Source: Methanosarcina sp. UBA402 (GTDB lineage: Archaea > Halobacteriota > Methanosarcinia > Methanosarcinales > Methanosarcinaceae). Taken from it: a DNA stretch of 10,951 nucleotides. Shown here in pieces: positions 5,423-10,951 of the stretch. The stretch lies in contig DADO01000169.1 in the NCBI GenBank assembly GCA_002509325.1, forward strand, positions 1 to 10,951. Reading direction: 5' to 3'. Position numbers and translations under genes: made by a program. Below the pieces are notes generated by a model, which ran no database searches, was not told the DNA's origin, and saw only the letters and a list, made by a program, of their open reading frames with translations. Positions within the stretch are counted from its first letter, which is position 1; the number at the start of each line of letters is the position of its first letter.

Positions 5423-6610
5423 TTGAACCTGCCTGAAAAAAAGAGTTCTTATAAATACACAGGTTTTATTTCTCGTGTTTTTACCATTCTTCTATTTCTG
5501 ACCATAGTCTGCGCTGAACTCAGTCCTGCTTTTGCAGCAGTTGATAAGGTAGCCCCTCAAGAGGAAAGGCAGCAAGATGCCGTTATCACGGATTTTTTCT
5601 CAGACTATGTGCTCTCGGATGCTACAGTTCGGTTTGAGCAACCTCTTGAAAATGCCTCTCTTATTTTTACTTTGAGTTCAGGGAAGAAACTGTTGAAATC
5701 GGAATCCTTCCTCCTGGGCCCTGTGGAAAAAGGACAGGTAGTTACAAAAGTCCTGTTCTGGGGAATTAAAGAAGATTTAGGAAAAGATAGGGACTCTTAC
5801 ACAGCAAGGATTTTTGTGAATAACGGCAGCGAACCCCTCGTATATAGAGATCTTTCTTTTTCCTACCGAAATCCCACTCTTTCAAAGCTTAAACTTGTGG
5901 ACTTTTCGGCAGATTCCGAGAAAGCTTCGGTTTTGATGACTCTTGCCAACCCTGCTGGTTTCGGGAGTATACAACTGCCTGAGCCCGGCATGGTAGACCT
6001 CGATCTTAAGCTCCTTTCGGGCACAGAGATCATATATTCTGAAAACCAGAAGAATATCCCTGTTACAAGCACCTATTATAATGCAAGTTACTGGCCTTTC
6101 TTGCTTGAGAAAGATAAAAACTACACTGCTCTTCTGAAGGTTCACTCTCACTCCCCTGACATTACCACAGCCTACAGATCGGATTTTGGAGCCGAAGAAA
6201 AAGTAGAAATTATTGATCGGGACATTGATGTGGATGAATACGGGGCAAGTGTCACTATTATTGGAAGATCCCAAGTGCCTTTTGATGGGATTATAAGAGT
6301 TGTACTGACTTCTAAAGAAGGAAAAGTACAGGCTTTTGAAGAAACTGTAGACCTTCTGACTGCGGGAAAAGAAGATACGGTAGGCATAATCTGGCAAGGA
6401 GTCCCGAAGGGAGATTATAATGTGAAAATTTATGTGCAGAACCAGGAGGGAGAAATCCTGGACACTCATGAAACGGTTCTCAGGGTTTTTGAGCCAGTAG
6501 CCAAAACAAGTTCTGTTGAAGAATCCCCAGACATTGGTTTTCTTGCAGAACTGGGAATTTTCCTTTGCGCTGGACTCCTTTCTGGAAGAAAAGGAAATAA
6601 AAATCCCTGA
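5423..6610 (+). CDS. Secreted/anchored beta-rich protein linked to an ABC exporter
   Basis: A 395-residue extracytoplasmic protein of unknown exact role. Residues 1-38 form a signal peptide: basic start with KK and R18, hydrophobic VFTILLFLTIVC, and a probable cleavage after SPAFA. No lipobox is present, as the residue before C30 is Val. Residues about 50-365 look like three successive beta-sandwich segments (about 50-150, 155-255, 265-360) with alternating hydrophobic strands and no metal or catalytic motif. Residues 372-388 (GFLAELGIFLCAGLLSG) followed by RKGNK suggest a C-terminal membrane anchor. The start is TTG at 5423, chosen because AAGGAGGGT (5409-5417) lies 5 nt upstream and no ATG or GTG before the signal peptide competes. 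The permease and ATPase genes follow 46 nt later, so it is probably their outer-face partner or substrate-handling subunit. This role is inferred from context. Confidence 0.8.
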   Translation: MNLPEKKSSYKYTGFISRVFTILLFLTIVCAELSPAFAAVDKVAPQEERQQDAVITDFFSDYVLSDATVRFEQPLENASLIFTLSSGKKLLKSESFLLGPVEKGQVVTKVLFWGIKEDLGKDRDSYTARIFVNNGSEPLVYRDLSFSYRNPTLSKLKLVDFSADSEKASVLMTLANPAGFGSIQLPEPGMVDLDLKLLSGTEIIYSENQKNIPVTSTYYNASYWPFLLEKDKNYTALLKVHSHSPDITTAYRSDFGAEEKVEIIDRDIDVDEYGASVTIIGRSQVPFDGIIRVVLTSKEGKVQAFEETVDLLTAGKEDTVGIIWQGVPKGDYNVKIYVQNQEGEILDTHETVLRVFEPVAKTSSVEESPDIGFLAELGIFLCAGLLSGRKGNKNP

Positions 6611-6656
6611 AAGCTTTGAATGTTTCAAAACTTTAGAATTTGAACGCGGAACCATC

Positions 6657-7772
6657 ATGTTAGACCTCATCATCCGAAACATAATGAACAGGAAGGTCAG
6701 GAGTGGGCTGACAGTCTGTGGAATTGCTCTTGGGATTTTTGCTGTTATCGTTATGGGAGCTATGTCCGAGAACTTTCACCAGACCTTTGAGCGCTCCATG
6801 AGTGTGACCAGCGATAAGATCCGGGTCTTTGCCGAAAGCGGAGTCTTTGGAGGAGGACTCACGGATAATAAAGTGAGCGATGTACTCCGGGTAGCCGGGG
6901 TAAAAGATGCGTATGGAATTTTAATGACCACCTTTGACGAAGATAAAATGGGAATGACCGGAAAACAAATCCTTGGCATCCCCCCGGAAAAGTCCAGTGT
7001 TGCCCTTTATCCCGTGGAGCTGAAAGCAGGCCGTTTCCTCAATCCTGGGGATTCTTATAATGTTGTTGTCGGAAGCAACATAAAAAGGGAATATAAACTC
7101 CAGATAGGGAGCAAGTTTGAGATCCATGATAAGTATTTTACCGTTGTAGGAATCCTGGATTACACGGGCTCGATTTTTGACAATGCGGTAATTATACCTC
7201 TTGAAACTGCTCAGGATCTCTACGATGTGGGCAATTCAGTTTCCTATATCTTTGTAGTGCCTGATGAGCGGGTGGATACTGAAATGCTCTCCAAACGCAT
7301 AGAATTGAGCGTAAAAGGTACAAGCACCCTTTCTCCGGGAGAGCTTGAAGTACAGGCAAGGCAGTCCTTTATGATTTTCAGCGTAATCACTATTAGCTCA
7401 GGGCTCCTTGCAGCAATTATAGGCGGGCTTTGCGTGATGAATACCATGCTGATGTCCGTTACCGAGAGGACCAGAGAATTCGGGATTTTAAAAGCTATTG
7501 GAGCCGAAACAAGGGATATTTTACTCCTCACGCTTGGGGAAGCCTCATTTATGGGCTTTTTCGGTGGGATTCTCGGAATTCTTATAGGTACCGGGGCTGT
7601 TTATATCATGAATGCCTGGCTTGCGAATACGAGGATAGTGCTTTTCCTGATAACGCCCAGGCTTCTTGTAATTGCCATGCTTTTTGCCATATTGATAGGT
7701 GCTTTTTCAGGGCTTTATCCTGCATACAGAGCCTCGAAAATGAGCCCTATGGAGGCTTTGAAGCATGCATGA
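6657..7772 (+). CDS. MacB/LolC/FtsX-type ABC transporter permease
   Basis: A 371-residue membrane protein with the four-helix MacB/FtsX layout: TM1 near residues 16-37 (SGLTVCGIALGIFAVIVMGA), a large extracytoplasmic domain (about 40-235), then three TM helices in the C-terminal FtsX domain (SVITISSGLLAAIIGGLCVM; EASFMGFFGGILGILIGTGA; LLVIAMLFAILIGAFSGLYP). The cytoplasmic loop RTREFGILKAIGA and the C-terminal YPAYRASKMSPMEALKHA are family hallmarks that contact the ATPase. Such pumps act by mechanotransmission, moving lipoproteins, peptides or drugs from the outer face of the membrane. The start at ATG 6657 places MLDLIIRNIMNRKVRSGLTV at the N-terminus as in relatives; an upstream ATG at 6516 would overlap the preceding gene and add an unrelated tail. 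The Shine-Dalgarno sequence is weak (CGGA at 6647-6650). It lies 46 nt after the anchored protein and overlaps the ATPase. Confidence 0.92.
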   Translation: MLDLIIRNIMNRKVRSGLTVCGIALGIFAVIVMGAMSENFHQTFERSMSVTSDKIRVFAESGVFGGGLTDNKVSDVLRVAGVKDAYGILMTTFDEDKMGMTGKQILGIPPEKSSVALYPVELKAGRFLNPGDSYNVVVGSNIKREYKLQIGSKFEIHDKYFTVVGILDYTGSIFDNAVIIPLETAQDLYDVGNSVSYIFVVPDERVDTEMLSKRIELSVKGTSTLSPGELEVQARQSFMIFSVITISSGLLAAIIGGLCVMNTMLMSVTERTREFGILKAIGAETRDILLLTLGEASFMGFFGGILGILIGTGAVYIMNAWLANTRIVLFLITPRLLVIAMLFAILIGAFSGLYPAYRASKMSPMEALKHA

Positions 7773-8529
7773 AATGGGAATTAAAGGGAAAGGACTAAAA
7801 ACCCCAAATAATCAGAAAGAAGACAAAATTAGGAGTAATTTGAGAAATGAAGAGCAGAAAATCATAATGCAGGTTGAAAACCTTTCTAAAACTTATTACC
7901 AGGGTAAAATCCCTGTCCATGCCCTTCGCTGCGCCTGCATAACCGTAAGAAAAGGGGAACTTCTTGCGATAATGGGGCCTTCAGGTTCCGGAAAATCAAC
8001 CCTTCTTGCCCTTATAGGCACACTTGAAAAAGCCACGGACGGAAAAATTATCCTTGACGGGACAGACCTCACATCTGTGCCTGAAAAACTGCTTCCCCGC
8101 GTGAGAAGGGAAAAAATAGGCTTTATTTTCCAGCACTATAACCTTATCCCGACCCTTTCTGCGCTTGAAAATGTGGAGCTTTCCATGCGCTTTTCCAGGA
8201 TGCCAAAAAAAGAAAGGGTAGAAAGGGCAGCGGCACTGCTCGAAGAACTTGGACTTGGGGGTCGGCTTTCCCATAAGCCTTCAGAATTATCGGGAGGGGA
8301 ACAGCAAAGAGTCTCTATTGCCAGGGCACTTGCTAATAAGCCTGCTGTTATTCTGGCTGACGAACCCACAGGCGAAGTGGACAGCAAAACCAGGGACTCG
8401 ATTGTGCGGGTCTTTAAAGAGTTGAGTGAAAAAGGGCAGACCATTCTTGTTGTGACGCACGACCCTGAGGTTGCAAAAGAATGTTCAAGGATACTCAGGA
8501 TTACGGACGGGGTTATCAAGGATAATTGA
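7765..8529 (+). CDS. LolD/MacB-type ABC transporter ATP-binding protein
   Basis: The cytosolic ATPase of the exporter encoded just upstream. All nucleotide-binding motifs are intact: Walker A GPSGSGKST (71-79), Q-loop Q123 in FIFQHYN, signature LSGGEQQR (175-182), Walker B VILADEP with E200, D-loop EVDS, and H-loop H232. The sequence QHYNLIPTLSALENVEL and the short length are typical of the LolD/MacB subfamily. The start is ambiguous. ATG 7765 overlaps the permease end by 8 nt and has GGAGG (7751-7755) 9 nt upstream, suggesting translational coupling; it gives 254 residues with a charged 34-residue N-terminal extension. ATG 7867 would give the 220 residues usual for the subfamily (MQVENLSKTYY), but has only a weak purine-rich leader. 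I keep 7765 because of the ribosome-binding site. Confidence 0.93.
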   Translation: MHEMGIKGKGLKTPNNQKEDKIRSNLRNEEQKIIMQVENLSKTYYQGKIPVHALRCACITVRKGELLAIMGPSGSGKSTLLALIGTLEKATDGKIILDGTDLTSVPEKLLPRVRREKIGFIFQHYNLIPTLSALENVELSMRFSRMPKKERVERAAALLEELGLGGRLSHKPSELSGGEQQRVSIARALANKPAVILADEPTGEVDSKTRDSIVRVFKELSEKGQTILVVTHDPEVAKECSRILRITDGVIKDN

Positions 8530-8535
8530 AGGTAC

Positions 8536-8596
8536 TGAAAAACACTTAAAGACCTGATAAAAATAAATAAAAAAGTATAAAAATTAAAAAATTGTT
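8536..8596 (-). terminator. T-rich terminator for the isomerase gene
   Basis: Read on the minus strand, the sequence after the isomerase stop codon is strongly T-rich (runs of six T, TTATTTATTTTTATC), the form of archaeal intrinsic terminators. On + the same stretch is A-rich, so it would not obviously stop the converging ATPase transcript. Confidence 0.5.
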
Positions 8597-9520
8597 TTAA
8601 ACTTCTCCAAGCTCCCAGCCCAGATGCTCTTTTATAACCGTATAAGCCATTGCAGGCGGGATGATTCCAATATCGGTTACGATCATATCTATATATTCGG
8701 CAGGAGTGAAGTCAAAAGCCGGATTTCTTACCTGCACATGAGAAAGCTCTGAGATAACGGCAGGGTCTACGACTTCTTCTGCAGCTCTTTCTTCGATTTC
8801 TATGGGGTTTCCGACAATCGTGCTCGGGCTAAACTTGAAGGTTTCGGCAGCGACCATAAAACTTTTTCTGGCTTCATGGGCGGCAAGCGCAAGTTGAGAG
8901 GTTCCAATCTTGTTTACTAGGGCGCCGTTAGCCGCAATAGCATCAGCCCCAACAACGACCTTATCCACATCTTTCATGTAATAGCGCACCGCAGAATCCA
9001 CGATCAGGGTTGTCGGGATCCCGAAATCGTTGAGGTGGCGGATTGTCAACAAGCCCTGGCGCCTGGGACGGCTTTCGGTGGAAATTACCGAGATGTCCTT
9101 TCTGTCTTCAAAGGCTGTGGTGATGATAGAAAGAGCAGCATGGGAATTGCAGTGGGTCATAATAACGTCTCCGTCCTGAATTCTTCTTGACCCAAATTTT
9201 CCGATATTCCCAAGGGCCCGATCAGCTCCCTCAATGAAACGGTTTGCGTTTTCAATGATTTCCTGCCTTGCTTCCTCCACGTTTGCTGAAGAATATCTTG
9301 AAGAGAGTTTTACGGCATTCGGGAGGGAAACAGCGGTCGGGCGGGTACTTATAAGGTAATTTGAAACTTCCTTTATCCTGGCACTGAATTCTTCCATTGA
9401 AGCTGCGTCCAGTCCTGCAGCATAATTCCTTATAGCTTCGGCAGCAGCTTTTGCAATCCTACCTGCGCCCCGGATTTCCATTGTCCGGATTTTTTCTGCG
9501 GTTTCCTGAACTTTTTGCAT
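8597..9520 (-). CDS. Ribose-1,5-bisphosphate isomerase (e2b2 family)
   Basis: Converts ribose 1,5-bisphosphate to ribulose 1,5-bisphosphate in the archaeal AMP degradation pathway, between AMP phosphorylase and form III RuBisCO, so nucleoside carbon enters glycolysis as 3-phosphoglycerate. The 307-residue sequence resembles eIF2B/methylthioribose-1-phosphate isomerases: an N-terminal helical region with the MEIRGAGRIA phosphosugar-binding motif (14-23), MTHCNSHAAL (121-130) and VVVGADAIAANG (188-199). C124 and D193 correspond to the catalytic Cys and Asp of the characterised Thermococcus enzyme (C133 and D202, with the same 69-residue spacing), which separates it from true eIF2B subunits. No Shine-Dalgarno sequence precedes the ATG; a TATA box about 27 nt upstream predicts a leaderless message. 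The pathway partners are not in this window. Confidence 0.93.
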   Translation of the reverse strand: MQKVQETAEKIRTMEIRGAGRIAKAAAEAIRNYAAGLDAASMEEFSARIKEVSNYLISTRPTAVSLPNAVKLSSRYSSANVEEARQEIIENANRFIEGADRALGNIGKFGSRRIQDGDVIMTHCNSHAALSIITTAFEDRKDISVISTESRPRRQGLLTIRHLNDFGIPTTLIVDSAVRYYMKDVDKVVVGADAIAANGALVNKIGTSQLALAAHEARKSFMVAAETFKFSPSTIVGNPIEIEERAAEEVVDPAVISELSHVQVRNPAFDFTPAEYIDMIVTDIGIIPPAMAYTVIKEHLGWELGEV

Positions 9521-9544
9521 AGTATAAAGGATAGTGGGGGTGAG

Positions 9545-9553
9545 ATTTATAAT
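9545..9553 (-). promoter_or_regulatory. TATA box of the isomerase gene (leaderless)
   Basis: On the minus strand ATTATAAAT lies about 25-33 nt upstream of the ATG at 9520. The expected start site, about 25 nt downstream of the box, falls within a few bases of the start codon. No GGAGG-like sequence lies between. This fits a leaderless or near-leaderless transcript independent of the upstream regulator gene. Confidence 0.55.
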
Positions 9554-9606
9554 TATCTTCTAGCTGTCCAGGAGTCTGTATTCAGGAGGCTGCCTCAAAA
9601 ATAAAT

Positions 9607-10395
9607 TCAGATTTTGGTTATTTTATCGGAGATCTTCCTGTAGTAAGCAAAAAGATCTTCTCCCCACTGAAGGGCAACCGGGTCAAAGCACAGAACATCT
9701 TCTTTATGGTCAAAAGTGCCGTCAGAAAAAGGCAGGGTAAGAGAGAGAAATCTGTCAGTAACTACATGGGAAAGTTCTATTTTTTTGCTGCAGACGTAGA
9801 AACTCACATTCTCGAATCTAAGGAATTCGCTCAGTTCGGCTCCGTACTCTTCTGTTGTCCTTTCATAAACCGGGCGGGTCACAAGGAGGGAAATTTCAGC
9901 CCCCCTTTCTGCAAAAGTAAGGAAAAGAGATGGATAATCAGGGTGAAAAATTGAGGCAATGCCCTTTATTTTTTTTGACACCATAAGGTTTTCCACAAAC
10001 TCCCTGTGAGGTTCAAAGAGGCGTGTCCTGTCAGGAGGTTCGGAAAACGTACAGTTGGCGAGTTCTCCGATCCTTCCCCGCAAAGGAGCAGGTATGGACT
10101 CAACGGCGTGGTTTGCCCAATATTCATATTTACTTCCGAAGACTGATAATACATCTATTATTGGTTGCATTTTGCCAGCTACCGCTATCCCAAGAGGAGA
10201 CAGGCTGTAAATGTTGCCTGCCTTTAAGACCAGGGAGTTATCTCTCAATCTTTTTATTTGAGGGAGAATTGCCACCAGACCTACATTCAAGTCTTTTCTA
10301 ATCTCTGAGATCGATTTTGGTTCATCTTTCAAAAATAATATAAGATCTTTCCTTTTCTCAGAGAGGAAAATCAATTCTAGAAGCTGGCGGTTCAT
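9607..10395 (-). CDS. HTH transcriptional regulator with DUF1724 domain (Msr-like)
   Basis: A 262-residue cytosolic protein. Residues 1-75 form a winged helix of the ArsR-like type: MNRQLLELIFLSEKRKDLIL, a helix-turn-helix at SISEIRKDLNVGLVAILPQI, and a wing (NSLVLKAGNIYSLSPLG). Residues about 110-262 match the DUF1724 domain in order: HREFVENLM, IKGIASIFHPDYPSLFL, GAEISLLVTRPVYE, VSFYVCSKKIELSHVVTDRFLSLTLP, and the C-terminal VLCFDPVALQWGEDLFAYYR. This is the architecture (COG4742-like) of the Msr regulators that control methyltransferase genes in Methanosarcina; the ligand and target of this one are unknown. The start at 10395 is chosen over an upstream ATG at 10479 because the family begins near this residue and a TATA-like box lies between the two. 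Its stop is 86 nt upstream of the isomerase gene, which has its own promoter. Confidence 0.87.
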   Translation of the reverse strand: MNRQLLELIFLSEKRKDLILFLKDEPKSISEIRKDLNVGLVAILPQIKRLRDNSLVLKAGNIYSLSPLGIAVAGKMQPIIDVLSVFGSKYEYWANHAVESIPAPLRGRIGELANCTFSEPPDRTRLFEPHREFVENLMVSKKIKGIASIFHPDYPSLFLTFAERGAEISLLVTRPVYERTTEEYGAELSEFLRFENVSFYVCSKKIELSHVVTDRFLSLTLPFSDGTFDHKEDVLCFDPVALQWGEDLFAYYRKISDKITKI

Positions 10396-10422
10396 GTTTT
10401 TGATATATATGCAGCTACCTGA

Positions 10423-10433
10423 TAAATATATTC
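10423..10433 (-). promoter_or_regulatory. TATA box of the Msr-like regulator
   Basis: On the minus strand AATATATTTAT lies about 30-38 nt before the ATG at 10395, so a start site near 10400 is expected. A second TATA-like sequence (ATATATATC, minus strand, about 10402-10410) lies too close to the start codon to serve it. No clear Shine-Dalgarno sequence is present; a short-leader message is likely. Confidence 0.45.
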
Positions 10434-10621
10434 CTAATTTTGCAATTGTATTTATCCTGAAAATCACAACATTTAACATAAACTTGATAAAGCCTTAGTA
10501 AATATTTAGCAATTGATAAAATATAGACTCCCCCAACACCATAATAAACTTATCCAAGTGCTATAAGGGATACAGAGTGCGCAGGATAGTTATTTAGTCC
10601 AATGAACCGGATTTTGAGGTT

Positions 10622-10636
10622 GTTAAATAATTTAAC
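10622..10636. promoter_or_regulatory. Perfect 15-bp palindrome, candidate operator
   Basis: GTTAAAT-A-ATTTAAC has perfect 7-bp arms around one central base. It ends 27 bp upstream of the TATA box at 10664-10670, the place where an archaeal activator or a dimeric HTH regulator would bind. The neighbouring Msr-like regulator is an obvious but untested candidate. Confidence 0.4.
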
Positions 10637-10662
10637 GCGAAGCAAATTTTAAAGTCGTATAG

Positions 10663-10680
10663 GTTATATACCTCTATAAC
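10663..10680 (+). promoter_or_regulatory. TATA box embedded in an inverted repeat
   Basis: GTTATA (10663-10668) and TATAAC (10675-10680) form a perfect 6-bp inverted repeat with a 6-bp spacer. The TATA-like TTATATA occupies 10664-10670. A protein bound to this dyad would block TBP, a typical archaeal repression geometry. The start site predicted about 25 nt downstream is close to 10692-10696. Confidence 0.45.
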
Positions 10681-10692
10681 ATAAAGAGAAAG

Positions 10693-10783
10693 TCAACGAT
10701 TAAGAGTTAAGGGGTTTTTCTTAATCGTAGGGGTTGAATCACGCAATTGGGAGCCTATCAGAGGTGGCAAAGGGCTCCCAATT
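10693..10783 (+). ncRNA. Candidate structured small RNA with two stem-loops
   Basis: Starting where the TATA box at 10664-10670 predicts transcription to begin, two perfect stem-loops occur in tandem. The first is ACGATTAAG (10696-10704) with CTTAATCGT (10720-10728) around a 15-nt loop containing AAGGGG. The second is AATTGGGAGCC (10745-10755) with GGCTCCCAATT (10773-10783) around a 17-nt loop containing GAGGTGG. The linker is also G-rich (AGGGG). No start codon with an open frame of useful length overlaps them. The 3' end is unknown: AT-rich sequence follows the second stem, and a T-rich stretch occurs near 10885-10910. It could instead be the structured leader of a gene beyond the window edge. 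The call rests on structure and promoter position only. Confidence 0.4.
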
Positions 10784-10951
10784 ATAATGATTATTACTGG
10801 AGAACTAGTTGTTATTATTGGTAATAAGGATAAGGTGGTTTACTCTCGATTTGTATCATATTATTGAATTGAACCAGGCTCAAAAATTTTTAGGCTTTTC
10901 GCTATTTCATATGGGCAACTCAAATTAAAGTTTCCCTAATTTTAAATAGAT
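10784..10951. other. Gene-free AT-rich tail of the window
   Basis: No open frame with a ribosome-binding site was found. The stretch contains a further small hairpin, TTATTA (10812-10817) with TAATAA (10822-10827) around TTGG; TTATTAC at 10791-10797 could compete for pairing with the same 3' arm (GTAATAA, 10821-10827). AAAAATTTTTAGGCTTTT near 10884-10901 could end a + transcript from the candidate RNA promoter. The edge may lie in the 5' region of a gene not included here. Confidence 0.5.

Noticed and set aside
5510..5515. Possible lipoprotein cysteine (C30) in the anchored protein.
   Set aside because: The residue before the Cys is Val, not Gly, Ala or Ser, so no lipobox; a normal cleavage after SPAFA fits better.
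6516..6656. Longer permease start adding 47 residues.
   Set aside because: It overlaps the preceding gene by about 95 nt in another frame and adds a non-family tail before the well-placed ATG at 6657.
7430..7798. Open frame of 122 codons overlapping the permease end.
   Set aside because: It lies in an alternative frame of a clear permease gene, with a composition (many Arg, Tyr, Cys) expected of a shadow frame and no supporting motif.
9586..9596. GAGGC-T-GCCTC dyad between the regulator and isomerase genes.
   Set aside because: A 5-bp dyad with a one-base centre cannot form a stable hairpin as such, and on the transcribed strand the T-run precedes rather than follows it.
10396..10479. Longer start of the Msr-like regulator adding 28 residues.
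   Set aside because: The stretch contains TATA-like promoter sequence and does not resemble the family N-terminus.

Overview
The window looks like chromosomal DNA of a methanogenic archaeon of the genus Methanosarcina. The evidence is a 60-residue 2[4Fe-4S] ferredoxin of the Methanosarcina type, archaeal forms of UMP kinase and aspartate-semialdehyde dehydrogenase, a ribose-1,5-bisphosphate isomerase, a regulator of the HTH plus DUF1724 family that is expanded in Methanosarcina, and AT-rich spacers with archaeal TATA boxes. The species cannot be fixed from the sequence alone. No tRNA, rRNA, CRISPR array, insertion sequence or prophage was seen; most of the window is ordinary housekeeping DNA.

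Layout: 1-212 is a spacer with a 15-bp tandem repeat and an AT-rich promoter. It is followed on + by a small winged-helix protein (213-521), a ferredoxin (757-939) closed by a good hairpin/T-tract terminator, and asd (1028-2056). A convergent AT-rich spacer (2057-2296) separates these from a minus-strand larB-larC pair (larB 3573-4379, larC 2297-3487), which makes the nickel-pincer nucleotide cofactor. A divergent spacer holding a second, 13-bp tandem array separates larB from pyrH (+, 4593-5294).

Three + genes then form a probable MacB/LolCDE-type export unit: a secreted or anchored beta-rich protein (5423-6610), an FtsX/MacB permease (6657-7772) and a LolD/MacB-type ATPase (7765-8529) that overlaps the permease by 8 nt. 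Two minus-strand genes follow: ribose-1,5-bisphosphate isomerase of the archaeal AMP/RuBisCO III pathway (8597-9520) and an Msr-like HTH/DUF1724 regulator (9607-10395).

The final 556 bases have no convincing protein gene, but they are the most structured non-coding part of the window. In order on + they hold a perfect 7+1+7 palindrome, a TATA box inside an inverted repeat, and two perfect stem-loops (9 bp and 11 bp) with G-rich loops, one exposing a GAGGTGG Shine-Dalgarno-like sequence. The first stem begins where transcription from that TATA box should start. I propose an unannotated regulatory RNA here; this is the best candidate for something undescribed in the window.
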